A stretch of 56,101 bases of DNA from CAYYAQ01 sp964469555 (GCA_964469555.1 CAYYAQ010000013.1:1-56101); one strand, 5' to 3'. Positions 1 to 9,046 are shown, counted from the first letter of the stretch. Made by a program: numbers and translations. Notes: generated from the letters alone by a model not told the origin.

Positions 1-855
1 GAGGCTGCGGTCGTGGAGATGCGCGACGCGGGATTGCTCGGGGAACGCATTCTCGATTCGGAGTTCGGATTCGAAGTGCACATCCACCGCGCACCGACGA
101 CCTACGTGGCCGGCGAGGAGACCGCGGCGATTGATTCGATCGACGGCGGCGAGGGGAAGCCGCGCAAAAAACCGCCCTACCCCGGCACCGCAGGCGTGGC
201 CGGCAGGCCCACGACCGTGAACAACGTCGAGACGCTGGCACACGTGCCGGCGATCGTCCGCAATGGCGCGGCGTGGTACGCAGCGATCGGGACGGAGGGG
301 AGCAAGGGCACGATGTTGTTCACGCTGGATGACCGCGTGCACAACCCCGGCGTCTACGAACTCCCGTTCGGCGCGTCGTTCCGCGAAGTGATCTACGGCT
401 GTGGTGGCGGACCGAAGAGCGGTAAGTCCCTGCACGCGGTGCTGCCGGCGTTGTCCTGTGCATTCCTCCCGGCAGAGCATCTCGACGCGCCAATCGACCA
501 CGAGTCGATGAAGGCGCTGGGCACATCGCCGGGTTGCGGAGGAGTGAGCTTCATCGAAGAAGGTGACGACGTGGTCGCCCGACTGCTGGAGATCTCGCAG
601 TTCTTCATGGACGAGCAATGCGGCCAGTGCTCGGCGTGCCGAATGGAGACGAATCAGCTCGTACACATTCTCGGCGGAGTGCGCGCGGGGAAGGGTCCGG
701 GCTACGACAAGCAGATCGCGAAGATCACGACGTTCGCGCGGGGCAAGGGTCACTGTTCGCTGATCGAGATGGCAGCGGCCTCGATCGTCAGCGCGGTCGA
801 ATTGTTCGCCGAAGATCTCGCGACCGCGGCAGGACCCGGCGACGGCGAGGAATGA
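1..855 (+). CDS. nuoF: NADH-quinone oxidoreductase subunit F (NuoF-like), C-terminal part
   Basis: Partial at the left edge; 284 residues are visible in frame from base 1. NuoF is the peripheral-arm subunit of complex I that binds FMN, oxidises NADH and carries the N3 4Fe-4S cluster. Seen here: the Y-x-A-G-E-E-T-A stretch of the FMN domain, the KPPYPGTAGVAGRPTTVNNV segment with NNVET, a SLBB-like middle part, and the cluster motif CGQCSAC with a fourth Cys about 40 residues later (GHCSLIEMA). All four cluster cysteines are therefore present. It overlaps tatD by 4 bases (ATGA). HoxF or formate-dehydrogenase beta subunits share this core, and the rest of the complex is outside the window, so the exact complex is inferred. 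Confidence 0.88.
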   Translation, partial: EAAVVEMRDAGLLGERILDSEFGFEVHIHRAPTTYVAGEETAAIDSIDGGEGKPRKKPPYPGTAGVAGRPTTVNNVETLAHVPAIVRNGAAWYAAIGTEGSKGTMLFTLDDRVHNPGVYELPFGASFREVIYGCGGGPKSGKSLHAVLPALSCAFLPAEHLDAPIDHESMKALGTSPGCGGVSFIEEGDDVVARLLEISQFFMDEQCGQCSACRMETNQLVHILGGVRAGKGPGYDKQIAKITTFARGKGHCSLIEMAAASIVSAVELFAEDLATAAGPGDGEE

Positions 856-1646
856 ACGAACTCGTCGACATCGGCGTCAACCTGACCAACAAGGCGTTCC
901 GCGGCGACCTTTCCGCGGTGATGCAGCGAGCGCAGGACCGCGGGGTCACCCGCATGGTCGTGACGGGCACGAGTATCCGTGAGAGCCACGCCGCGAGTGA
1001 ACTCGCCGCGGAGCACGCGAACCTCCTGTACTCGACAGCGGGCGTGCACCCACACAACGCGAAGGACTGCGACGACGCGACGTTGGCGACGCTGCGCGAG
1101 CTGGCAGCCAAGCCCCATGTCGTCGCGATCGGTGAGTGCGGCCTGGACTTCAACCGCGACTTCTCGCCTCGACCAGATCAGCGCGAGTGGTTCGAGAAGC
1201 AGGTCGAGCTAGCCGTCGAACTGAAGATGCCGTTGTTCATGCACGAGCGCGACGCCGGCGAGGCGGTGCTCGAAATCCTCGCTCCGCACCGCGAAAACAT
1301 CTCGGCGGGTGTCGTGCACTGTTTCACGGGCGACGAGGCAACGCTCGACGCCTACCTCGAACTCGATCTGCACATCGGCATCACGGGTTGGATCTGCGAC
1401 GAACGCCGCGGCAAGCACCTCCACTCCCTGGTGCGAAAGATCCCCCTCGACCGCCTGATGCTAGAGACCGACGCGCCGTACCTGACGCCGCGGACGATCC
1501 GCCCCAAGCCAAAGAGCGGTCGCAACGAACCCGCGTTCCTGACGCACGTGTTGACCACGGTCGCGGAATGCCTCGACCTTCCCGAATCCGAAGTGGCCGC
1601 TGCCACCAGGCAGACCGCGAGCCAGTTCTTCCAACTCGACTCCTAG
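852..1646 (+). CDS. tatD: TatD family metal-dependent DNase
   Basis: 264 residues, close to the E. coli TatD length of about 260. TatD is a cytoplasmic metal-dependent 3'-5' exonuclease linked to DNA repair and nucleic-acid turnover. The sequence follows true TatD closely: DIGVNLTN at the N-terminus (TatD proper, not the HxH form of YcfH/TatDN), STAGVHPH, VAIGECGLDFNRDFS, LFMHERDA, VVHCFTG, the ITGWICDERRG block and LMLETDAPYL. The metal ligands Glu, His and Asp of the TIM barrel are all there. I chose the ATG at 852 because it gives the conserved N-terminus; longer in-frame extension upstream lies inside nuoF. Translational coupling with nuoF is likely from the ATGA overlap. The stop overlaps the convergent ORF at 1643 by 4 bases. 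Confidence 0.95.
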   Translation: MNELVDIGVNLTNKAFRGDLSAVMQRAQDRGVTRMVVTGTSIRESHAASELAAEHANLLYSTAGVHPHNAKDCDDATLATLRELAAKPHVVAIGECGLDFNRDFSPRPDQREWFEKQVELAVELKMPLFMHERDAGEAVLEILAPHRENISAGVVHCFTGDEATLDAYLELDLHIGITGWICDERRGKHLHSLVRKIPLDRLMLETDAPYLTPRTIRPKPKSGRNEPAFLTHVLTTVAECLDLPESEVAAATRQTASQFFQLDS

Positions 1647-1879
1647 GAGTTGAAAACGGCTTCGCAAAGCTCGGGAAAGGTGACTTCGGCGGGCTCGACC
1701 TCGCCGTCCAACAGCCCCTTCATGGCTTCGAAGACGGCGGGGTTTGGCGCCATGATGCTGCCCGCGCGGTTGCCCGTGTAGCGTTGATGCGTCACCGGCG
1801 TCGCGATGTCACACATCTCGATGTGGTCGCGCAGATCAGGCGGTACGGCTTCGGCGACTCGATCGGGTGGAGAGGACAA
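1643..1879 (-). pseudogene. Remnant resembling a phytoene-dehydrogenase-type FAD oxidoreductase
   Basis: A 78-codon open frame starting at a TTG. Its middle (DHIEMCDIATPVTHQRYTGN, followed by RAGSIM) resembles the C-terminal block of CrtI/retinol-saturase-type FAD oxidoreductases, where a D-x-A-T-P-x-T-x-x-R-Y-T-G-N motif precedes the last FAD-binding strand. The FAD-binding N-terminus is absent: upstream in this frame the DNA is already metF. The usual A-G-Q-W-like end is also missing. Most likely a decayed fragment left after deletion, but a short real gene cannot be excluded. The motif match was made by eye. Confidence 0.4.
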
Positions 1880-1904
1880 GGCGGGGTGATCGTTGGGGTC
1901 GGGA

Positions 1905-2798
1905 TCAGAGACCGAGTGTCTCGTAGATCTGACGCGTCGCCGAGGACTTGTTCAGCGTGTAGAAGTGGATTCCTCGGACGCGGTGGTCCAGTAGATCCCG
2001 GCACTGCTCCGTTGCCCAGTGGATACCGACGCGTTCTACGGCTGCCGCCTCGTCCGCACACCGATCGACCGCACGCATCAGCGAAGCAGGAAAACGGGCT
2101 CCCGCCGCAAGCTCCGCCATCCTCTTCATGCCGCTGACCGAATGGATCGGCATCAACCCCGCGATGATGGGAACTGTGATACCCGCGAATTCACAGCGGT
2201 CGCGGAAGTCGTAGAAGTCATGGTTGTCGAAGAACAGCTGGGTGACGATGTAGTCCGCACCAAGGTCGACCTTGGCCTTCAAGTGGTCCATTTCGACGAG
2301 CCGGTTCGGGGTCGCCGGATGGCCCTCTGGAAAACCGGCCACGCCGATACCGAATCCCCGTGAGTCCGGGTGCAGGCCTTCTGCGTTGAACTTCTTGATG
2401 AATTCGACGAGATCGGAAGCGTGCTGGAACGCATCCTGTGACTTGTCCCAATCTCCACGATCAGCGGGAACGTCCCCGCCCAAAGCCAGGATGTTCTGCA
2501 CGCCTGCCGCGGCGTAACGTTCGAGGATCTCGCGGATCTCGTGCTCTTGATGGCAGACACACGTCAGGTGCGGCACGGTCGTGAGCTTCGACTCCGTCTT
2601 GATGCGAAGGACGAGTTCGTGGGTCATCTCGCGCGTCGAGCCTCCGGCGCCGTAGGTCACGGACACGAAGCTCGGATTCAGTTCCTCGAGGTCCGTAATC
2701 GTGGCGTAGAGCGACTCCCAGGTCTTCTCCGTCTTCGGCGGGAAAAACTCGAACGAGAACGTCGTCTCGTCTCGGGCCAGGGTGTCGCAGATGTGCAT
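1905..2798 (-). CDS. metF: Methylenetetrahydrofolate reductase
   Basis: 297 residues, the normal size for bacterial MetF. It reduces 5,10-methylene-THF to 5-methyl-THF using FAD and NAD(P)H, feeding methionine synthesis in the cytoplasm. Visible family marks: FSFEFFPPKTEKTW near the N-terminus with the catalytic Glu, SVTYGAGGSTRE, PHLTCV, NILALGGDVP (the flavin-binding LRGDxP-like site, here LGGDVP), GADYIVTQLFFDN and the P-x-I-x-G-L-M-P block. The gene is on the minus strand, 66 bases after the stop of the glycosyltransferase at 2865. No other methionine gene is adjacent and no SAM riboswitch or S-box was recognised upstream. Confidence 0.95.
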   Translation of the reverse strand: MHICDTLARDETTFSFEFFPPKTEKTWESLYATITDLEELNPSFVSVTYGAGGSTREMTHELVLRIKTESKLTTVPHLTCVCHQEHEIREILERYAAAGVQNILALGGDVPADRGDWDKSQDAFQHASDLVEFIKKFNAEGLHPDSRGFGIGVAGFPEGHPATPNRLVEMDHLKAKVDLGADYIVTQLFFDNHDFYDFRDRCEFAGITVPIIAGLMPIHSVSGMKRMAELAAGARFPASLMRAVDRCADEAAAVERVGIHWATEQCRDLLDHRVRGIHFYTLNKSSATRQIYETLGL

Positions 2799-2864
2799 GC
2801 GATTATCGTACTGTCTCGCGGGCGAGGTTCCTTCTGCGATTTCCAGGGCGCTTCAGTTCGGACC

Positions 2865-4016
2865 CTATTCGATCCTCGCGGTGTGGGCTCGGAGTTCGGC
2901 GAGTGGATAGAATGTCTCCCGCCAGCGGATGCCGCCCTGGCGCAGAACGAACCACGCCGAACGCGCCGTCGCCCAGGCGAGCAGCGGCAACGTCAGCGGC
3001 GCCAACAGACCGGGAACGATTGACCAACCATGGCGTCGCGCCATCCACATCGCTGGGGCCGTCGCGCACAGCATCCCGATGGCAGCGAAGAACCCAGCCG
3101 GCGTGGCGAACACCAAGCCGATCAGAGGCAACGCCCAGACCAGGAGAACCAGCGTGACGTTGGCCACGGCGCGAGGAACGCTGTATCTGAGCTTCGCGAA
3201 GAGGTTCTTCTCGAGCACCTGCACGAAACTCCGTGCGCTGTGCGCCCACCGGACTTCGAAGTCCGGGATCGCGGCGTAGAGTCGACTGCGCAGTCCCTTC
3301 TGCCTGACCAGCCAGCCCAACGCGAAGTCCTCGACAACCTCGAGTCGCACGCTGTGGTGCCCGCCGACGGCATCGTACGCCTCACGTCGAAACAACATGA
3401 ATGCCCCGACGCCGACGTAGCTCAGCCGGAAGTCTCGATTGAGGCCCGCGGCGATTCCCAGCAGACCCAGGGTGATCATCGTCACGGCGGACTTCCCCAC
3501 GAGCGTGCACTCGCCGAGACCCGGGACGAGACAGAAGTGATCGGCACCGTCCGACGCGGCGCGGTCCAGGGTTCGCGCAACGACGTCCTCACCGATCCAG
3601 GCGTCCGCGTCCATGAAGAGGAGCCAGCCCCCCCTCGCCCTCTCGGATCCGAGATAGCAGGCGTGGCACTTGCCGAGCCAACCGTCGGGCACGGTCTCGA
3701 CGCGGATCGTCGTCAGCCGATCGCTCTCTGTTGCGAGCTTCTCGAGAATCTGCGGCGTCTCGTCATTGGACCGATCGTCGATCACGATCACCTCGATGTC
3801 GACGTCGACTTGGGACAACAGACCCCGCACTGTTCGCTCGAGTCGTTCACCCTCGTCCCGCGTCGGGATGATGACCGAAACCATCCCGTGGTTAGAAACA
3901 TCGCCGACATCGCGCGGCAGGTCGCGCAGGCTCCGATGTCCGACGATGCCGAGCAAGAACACCATCGTCCAACCCACACCAACGACCAGAAACGCGACAA
4001 AGAATACGGTATCCAA
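2865..4016 (-). CDS. Membrane glycosyltransferase family 2 (HpnB/CrtQ-like)
   Basis: About 383 residues. An N-terminal membrane helix is followed by a GT-A domain: SVIIPTRDEGERL (first beta strand), VIVIDDRSNDET, and FMDADAWI with the D-x-D-like metal site, then GHHSVRLEVVEDF, the E-D acceptor motif. Two or three C-terminal hydrophobic segments follow. The VPDGWLGKCHACY segment matches the PxGWxGK motif of glycosyltransferases tied to hopanoid (HpnB) or carotenoid (CrtQ) loci, so a lipid acceptor is plausible but unproven. The open frame extends upstream to 4094, but that part overlaps the preceding gene heavily; TTG at 4016 lies 6 bases after its stop. The start is uncertain. Confidence 0.8.
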   Translation of the reverse strand: MDTVFFVAFLVVGVGWTMVFLLGIVGHRSLRDLPRDVGDVSNHGMVSVIIPTRDEGERLERTVRGLLSQVDVDIEVIVIDDRSNDETPQILEKLATESDRLTTIRVETVPDGWLGKCHACYLGSERARGGWLLFMDADAWIGEDVVARTLDRAASDGADHFCLVPGLGECTLVGKSAVTMITLGLLGIAAGLNRDFRLSYVGVGAFMLFRREAYDAVGGHHSVRLEVVEDFALGWLVRQKGLRSRLYAAIPDFEVRWAHSARSFVQVLEKNLFAKLRYSVPRAVANVTLVLLVWALPLIGLVFATPAGFFAAIGMLCATAPAMWMARRHGWSIVPGLLAPLTLPLLAWATARSAWFVLRQGGIRWRETFYPLAELRAHTARIE

Positions 4017-4021
4017 CGCGT

Positions 4022-5254
4022 CTACTCGCCGCCCTTCTTGCGACGCTTCATGAACCGCAGTGCCCGCAAGCGAAGCTCCATGCGGGTGAGCCATGACTTG
4101 TCTTTCGTGGCGCCCTTGATCTTCTTGAGACTCTTCAGCGCGGTCTCGAACAAACCCGCATCCTCGATGTGGTCCGCATGGGAGAGAAGCGCACTCCAGA
4201 ACGGGAGCGCGATCCCCCCGCGCGGAATGCGGCCCTTGCGCACCATCGCGAGCATCTTCTCACCGCCAGCCTCGATGCTATCCGGTCGCTCCTTGTCGAC
4301 ATCTGCGAGGATCCGCATCGCTTCCAGCTGGATCTTCATGTGTTTGAGCCACTTCTTGTCGCTCGCGACTGCGGGGATCTTCTTGATGTTCCGCAACGCT
4401 GTATCGAACAGATCCGGGTTCCTGGTCTGGTCCGCGTGGCCGAGGAGGACCTGCCAGAAGGGAAACGCCAACTGCCCACTCGGTACGCGACCGGCGCGCA
4501 TCATAAGCAACATCCGTTTCGCGGCGCTCGTGACGCTCTCCGGATTCTTCTCGTCGACGCTGCGGAGGATCTCCATCACCTCGAGGCTGGCCAGGCTGCG
4601 CCGAATCACGCGCCGTTGTTCGACACTGAGGTAATCCGCGGTCTGGAGTTCCTTCTGGATCGCCTTCGGTCCGAGGTGGCCAAGTTGGAGGCGCTTGATG
4701 AAGTAGTCCGCTTTCGCCTTCTTCTCGCCTTTCGCGGCGCGGGCCCGCAGTCTCGAGAACGCGGCAACTTCGCGATGGAGCACCGAGGCGATATCCTCGA
4801 CCGAACGGATCCCGTCGACGCCTGCGATGCGCCGACCGGCGGCGTCGGTCACGACCATGTGCGGAAAAGAATCCCCGCCGAGGCGAGAGAGGAGATCCTG
4901 ATGCTCGTCGGTCTTTACCTTCGAAGTAATGTGGCAGAAGAAGACCGCTTTCGAGGACAGCTTCGCGAACTCCTCGGTCGAGAACAGCGTGTTCTCGATA
5001 GCCTTGCAGGGCGGGGAGGGCGCGTAGGAGCGCGTGAAGTAGATCACGATGGGTAATCCCTTCTCCTCTGCCTTGGCCTTCGCCTTGTCAAATTCGGTCA
5101 CCCAGCCGGTTCGTTTGAGGAACGGCGAGCTCAGTTTCTGGTCGCGCAGGGCCGCGAGTCTCGCTTCCTCACTCTGCCCGGCGCGCTGTTGCCCCGTGGC
5201 GGAGCTGAGCAACAGGGCGCCAGAGGCGACGACGATTGACAGGTTCCACATCAT
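4022..5254 (-). CDS. Secreted thioredoxin-fold protein with tandem 86-residue C-terminal repeat
   Basis: 410 residues with a signal peptide (residues 1-21, ending SSATG). Residues 45-165 resemble a thioredoxin fold: KGLPIVIYFTRS, then APSPPCKAIE where the usual CxxC is S-P-P-C, so only the second Cys (C83) remains, and a cis-Pro motif DSFPHMVV. A disulfide reductase role is therefore doubtful. The C-terminal half holds two copies of one module, at about 226-311 and 312-398, aligned by ILRSVDEKNPES/ILADVDKERPDS and FPFWQVLLGHAD/LPFWSALLSHAD. The downstream paralogue (5318-6248) has only one copy. Function unknown; it sits in a minus-strand group with that paralogue and the GyrI-like gene. Confidence 0.75.
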   Translation of the reverse strand: MMWNLSIVVASGALLLSSATGQQRAGQSEEARLAALRDQKLSSPFLKRTGWVTEFDKAKAKAEEKGLPIVIYFTRSYAPSPPCKAIENTLFSTEEFAKLSSKAVFFCHITSKVKTDEHQDLLSRLGGDSFPHMVVTDAAGRRIAGVDGIRSVEDIASVLHREVAAFSRLRARAAKGEKKAKADYFIKRLQLGHLGPKAIQKELQTADYLSVEQRRVIRRSLASLEVMEILRSVDEKNPESVTSAAKRMLLMMRAGRVPSGQLAFPFWQVLLGHADQTRNPDLFDTALRNIKKIPAVASDKKWLKHMKIQLEAMRILADVDKERPDSIEAGGEKMLAMVRKGRIPRGGIALPFWSALLSHADHIEDAGLFETALKSLKKIKGATKDKSWLTRMELRLRALRFMKRRKKGGE

Positions 5255-5317
5255 TTTGAACCAACGAAGATAGCGGTTCCGAGTTCGGTCTCGGTTGAAG
5301 ACGAGGAATCCTGACTA

Positions 5318-6248
5318 CTACTTCTTCTTCTGGTCGAGGGCCTTCAGGTCGGCGAGCTGCTTGCTGCGCAGCTCGAAGAAGCGCCTGCTGATCGCTCCGG
5401 TGGCCCGGAGCGCCCGGAACGCCATCTCGAAGGTCTTGGCGTCTTTGCGTTCGAGGGCGTCTTCGAGGGTGACGTACCAGGGGGTCATCCCCGCGGGTCC
5501 CTCGGGGAGCCCGACCGTCTTGTGGAGCTTCATGAGCTTCTTCGCGTACCGACCGAACGTCTTGGGCTTCGTCGTATCGAGCCCTTCAAGGCAGTCCCTC
5601 ACGCTGTACTCCATGAGGCGCTCGCGGATCTCGGCGGTCTGGGTCTTCGAAAGAAACCTACCTTTGCCCAGCGCCTCCTTCATCGCGTCGAGGGTCAGAT
5701 GATCGAGTTCGAACTGCTTTATGAAGAAAGCAGCCTTGGCTTTGTTGTCGCCGCCCTTCGCTGCTTTCTTCAGGTCGTAGAACTCCTTCACCTCGCCGGT
5801 GAGAGTCGCTTCGAACGCCGCGGCGCCATCGTCGCGCACCTTGCTGCGTTGTTGCCTCGCGACGAACTGTCCCGAGTCGTTCATGAAACAGACGTACGGC
5901 CATCCGGCGCCGCCCTTCTCGTCGAGCAGGCCTGGATAAGGTTCGCCTTTCACCTGACTCGTGATGTGGCAAAACAGCACCACCTTCTTGCTGAACTTCG
6001 CGAACGTCGCCGTGGAGAGCGGACCGCGTGAAGTAGGCGAAGATCGGCTTGCCCGTCTTCGCCGCTTTTGCCCTGGCCTCGGCGAAACCGAGAACCCAAT
6101 CCGCGTTCTTCAGGTACGGAAGCTGAAGCTTGCCGTCGCGCAACTCCGCGAGCCGCTTCTGCGACTGCGCCATCGCCGACGCAGACAGGGCGATGGTCGT
6201 CGCGACGACAAGCGCAGGGATCAGGCTACTTGATCGGATAGAACACAT
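5318..6248 (-). pseudogene. Frameshifted paralogue of the secreted thioredoxin-fold protein
   Basis: Two open frames together form one gene. The first (ATG at 6248) gives a signal peptide ending SASAMA, then RLAELRDGKLQLPYLKNADW and PIFAYFTRS. The second frame resumes with STATFAKFSKKVVLFCHIT and runs to the stop at 5318. Aligned with the neighbour at 4022-5254, about a dozen residues that contain the remaining active-site Cys are missing at the junction (near 6020-6035), and the frame shifts there. The C-terminal module is present once. It is either a pseudogene or an assembly or sequencing error. The start overlaps the stop of the GyrI-like gene by 23 bases. Confidence 0.75.
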
Positions 6249-6675
6249 CCGTGCGCACTTTGTCCGGCGCGGTCGAGGTCGAGTCGGAGACATAGATTTC
6301 CCAGGGGGGGCCGTTCCGCTCGGCGCCGTGCTTCTCGAACCAGGCGTCCATCGCAACATGCGCCTTCGCCAGGTTCTGGTAGGGACCGAAGTGCGACGTC
6401 ATGGCCACCTTGCCGCCCGGCATGGGGTTCGCCTTGATATCACCCTTGTCGATGATCGGCGCCTTCAGCGGGCAACCGACTTCCACGTCGACTTCGTCCT
6501 CGCTGAAGCTGTGGTAGACGGCGAACGGCCGCCCATCGAACTCGCCACCGTTGGACTGGGCGTAGACAAACGTCTTCGGAATCTGCACTTGGAATGCTGC
6601 GGCGAGGGAGACACCGAGGACGATAAGGGGGGCACTGAATCGAATAATTGGGGATTTCCTTGTCGGGTTCCTCAT
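6226..6675 (-). CDS. Secreted GyrI-like/effector-binding-domain protein
   Basis: 149 residues from the ATG at 6675, chosen because it begins a good signal peptide (basic MRNPTRK, hydrophobic core, ending near AAAFQ). The mature part matches the GyrI-like small-molecule-binding fold found in AraC-type regulators and SOUL-related proteins: GGKVAMTSHFGPYQNLAKAH, then AWFEKHG, GPPWEIYVSD and the end TDVFYPIK. Such domains bind small ligands; a secreted stand-alone copy has no assigned role. It is the first gene of the minus-strand group with the two thioredoxin-like genes and is divergent from the RNA methyltransferase (110 bases between starts). Confidence 0.75.
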   Translation of the reverse strand: MRNPTRKSPIIRFSAPLIVLGVSLAAAFQVQIPKTFVYAQSNGGEFDGRPFAVYHSFSEDEVDVEVGCPLKAPIIDKGDIKANPMPGGKVAMTSHFGPYQNLAKAHVAMDAWFEKHGAERNGPPWEIYVSDSTSTAPDKVRTDVFYPIK

Positions 6676-6785
6676 TGGGGAAGGTCGTTCCCCATAGCTA
6701 CGGCGCAATCGCAGGGATTCGTACGGGAATTCTAACCACGTCCCCTGGACGCCGTCGGCGCAAGCGCCTACGAGATCGCCACAAC

Positions 6786-7985
6786 ATGATGCCGACCCCC
6801 GCTTCGACCCCCGATACCGACAAATACGACCTCTTCGCCGTCTGCCTCCCAGGCCTCGAACCGTGGCTGGCGGAGGAACTGCAGGCGCTCGGCGTCGGCG
6901 ATCCCGAGACGCTCCAGGGCGGAGTGGGTTTCCGGGGAGACCTGACCACTCTCTATCGGACCAATCTCGAAACCGGCCTCGCCGCCCACGTCCTGATCCG
7001 GGTCTCCGAGTTCGGTGCGCGGAGTCTCGCCGACCTCGACCACCGCGGCAGCCGAATCGATTGGAAGGATTGGCTCACGCCCGGGACACCCATCGTCGTG
7101 AAAGCGAACTGTCGCCGGTCCCGCATCTACCACTCCGGCGCCGCCGCACAACGCATCGAGCGGCACATTCGCGAACACTTGGGCGCGGCCACTGAAAGCC
7201 CCGACGCAACACAGCCGATCATCATCCGCGTGCGTATCCAGGATAACCGCTGCACGATCTCACTCGACAGCTCGGGGGAACCACTTCACCGACGCGGATG
7301 GCGGCTGAACCCCGGCCAGGCGCCACTCCGGGAGGACCTCGCCCACGCGTTGGTACGGGTGTCGGGTTGGGACGGTCGGAGCACGCTCGTCGATCCGATG
7401 ATGGGATCGGGCACGGTCCTGATCGAAGCCGCGGGGATGGCACGCCAACTCGCACCAGGCCGAAACCGAAGGTTTGCGATCGAACAACTCGCGTTGCACG
7501 ATAAAGACCTCCTCGACAACACGAAGCGACGCGCGGACGAACGCGCACTCCCAAACCTCCATTGCCAGATCCTCGGCAGCGACCGAAACGCGAAAGCCGT
7601 GGCGAGCGCGACGGAAAACGCTGAACGGGCCGGCGTCCTGCCCGATCTCGAACTTCGCAAAGCGACCCTGACCGAGACGTTCGAGTCTCTCCCGGATCGC
7701 TACAACCAAGGCACGGTCGTGACGAACCCTCCCTACGGCAAGCGACTCGACGACGCCTCTGCCCTCGCCAGTCTGTACCGTGCGCTAGGGGACGCGGCCC
7801 GGCGACTCCCCGCCGGATGGCGCCTGGCCTTCGCCGCCGCGGACCGTCGACTCGCGCGCCGCACGAAACTCGAACTCGAAACCGCGTTTCTCGCCGACAG
7901 CGGCGGACTCAAGATCCACGCGATGCGGACATCGGCGGCTGGCCGGTCAACTCCAGGTACAGAGCCTCCGTCTTCCGCCCCATGA
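6786..7985 (+). CDS. THUMP-domain class I SAM-dependent RNA methyltransferase (RlmL/YpsC type)
   Basis: 399 residues from ATG 6786 (ATG 6789 is equally possible). An N-terminal ferredoxin-like/THUMP part begins with DLFAVCLPGLEPWLAEEL and contains RIYHSGAAAQRIERHI. A Rossmann methyltransferase domain follows, with VDPMMGSGTVLIEAAG (SAM-binding motif I), LGSDRNAKAVASA (acidic loop) and VTNPPYGKRL, the NPPY motif of N2-guanine or N6-adenine methyltransferases. Family members methylate 23S rRNA (N2 of G2445 in E. coli RlmL); the exact base here cannot be told. The 3' end overlaps the convergent GT4 gene by 77 bases, which is unusually long. Confidence 0.88.
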   Translation: MMPTPASTPDTDKYDLFAVCLPGLEPWLAEELQALGVGDPETLQGGVGFRGDLTTLYRTNLETGLAAHVLIRVSEFGARSLADLDHRGSRIDWKDWLTPGTPIVVKANCRRSRIYHSGAAAQRIERHIREHLGAATESPDATQPIIIRVRIQDNRCTISLDSSGEPLHRRGWRLNPGQAPLREDLAHALVRVSGWDGRSTLVDPMMGSGTVLIEAAGMARQLAPGRNRRFAIEQLALHDKDLLDNTKRRADERALPNLHCQILGSDRNAKAVASATENAERAGVLPDLELRKATLTETFESLPDRYNQGTVVTNPPYGKRLDDASALASLYRALGDAARRLPAGWRLAFAAADRRLARRTKLELETAFLADSGGLKIHAMRTSAAGRSTPGTEPPSSAP

Positions 7986-9042
7986 GCTCGATGTCGAAGT
8001 GCTCCTCGGCCCGAAGCTTGCCCGCATCACCGAGGCGAGCACACAACGCCGGGTCATCGACGAGGCTCTGGATCGCCACTGCGAGGCCGTCGACGTCCTC
8101 AGGCTGCACGTGGATGCCCGACTCACCGGACACCAACACGTCCTTCATTCCCCCGACCTGCGATGCAACGCACGGCACGCCTGTCGAGAACGCTTCGAGC
8201 AGCGCGACGCCGAGGCCCTCGTAACGGGAAGGCAGGCAAAACGCATCCGCCGCCGAGAGCGCATCTTCGACGTAGTCGATCTGGCCGGGGATCCTCACCT
8301 CTACGTTCTCGGGAAGCGTTGCCGCCTGCGCCCTGAGTTTCTCGCGCTCGGGACCATCGCCACCGAATAGCCAGACCAACCGACGATCGGCAGGAACAGA
8401 GACCGCGCGAAGCGCATTCAGCAACACATCGTGGGCCTTGCGAACGTGCAGCGACGCCGTCGTAACGCCGAAGAAGTCCTTCTCGGTGAGATCGAATCGC
8501 CGCCGCGCAAGGTCTCGACGACCGGGTTCCCGCAGCCCGCCGAACTTCGAGGTGTCGACACCCTCGTGGATCAGTTCGATGCACGACGGGTCGACTCCGA
8601 TCTGGAGAACCGCGTCGCGGACGCCGGTCGAGATCGCGACGACGCGATCGACGGCCTTGCCGTAAATCCAACGCCGAAACGGACTGTTGCCGATCGGGTA
8701 GTCCATGCGACGAACCGCGACCTTCGGCGGCAGACCACCACCGAACACCCCGGCCAATGCGCCGATCTTGTGGCTCCTCGAGCAGGCCAGATGGATCAGG
8801 TCGACGCCCGACTCCCGGTAGATCTTGCGAAGCTGCGTCGCGGCGATGGGGTCTAAGTTATTGCGAAACCGGAGTTCGCGGAATTCGATTCCGATCTCGC
8901 GCGCCGCGTCCTGGAACTGCGCGCGCTCATCCAGCACGAGCTCCTGCTCGTGGCCCCGGGAGGCCAGGAATCGAAGGGTGGCGAGGAGCTGATTCTCACC
9001 TCCGGAGAATCCTCGCTCGGCAAGAACGTGGAGGATGCGCAC
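7909..9042 (-). CDS. Glycosyltransferase family 4 (GT-B)
   Basis: 377 residues. The N-terminal GT-B domain starts MRILHVLAERGFSGGENQ, with the glycine-rich acceptor-side loop, and includes VVAISTGVRDAV. The C-terminal donor-binding domain has LVWLFGGDGPEREKL and the E-x7-E motif in PSRYEGLGVALLEAFSTGVPCVAS. Such enzymes are retaining cytoplasmic transferases using nucleotide sugars for lipopolysaccharide or exopolysaccharide. Last gene of a minus-strand operon: its ATG lies 4 bases after the methyltransferase stop. Confidence 0.9.
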   Translation of the reverse strand: MRILHVLAERGFSGGENQLLATLRFLASRGHEQELVLDERAQFQDAAREIGIEFRELRFRNNLDPIAATQLRKIYRESGVDLIHLACSRSHKIGALAGVFGGGLPPKVAVRRMDYPIGNSPFRRWIYGKAVDRVVAISTGVRDAVLQIGVDPSCIELIHEGVDTSKFGGLREPGRRDLARRRFDLTEKDFFGVTTASLHVRKAHDVLLNALRAVSVPADRRLVWLFGGDGPEREKLRAQAATLPENVEVRIPGQIDYVEDALSAADAFCLPSRYEGLGVALLEAFSTGVPCVASQVGGMKDVLVSGESGIHVQPEDVDGLAVAIQSLVDDPALCARLGDAGKLRAEEHFDIELMGRKTEALYLELTGQPPMSASRGS

Positions 9043-9046
9043 GGAT

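Noticed and set aside
3030..4634. A 534-codon plus-strand open frame
   Set aside because: Shadow of the glycosyltransferase and thioredoxin-like genes; composition is Arg/Pro/His-rich as expected for antisense GC-rich coding DNA.
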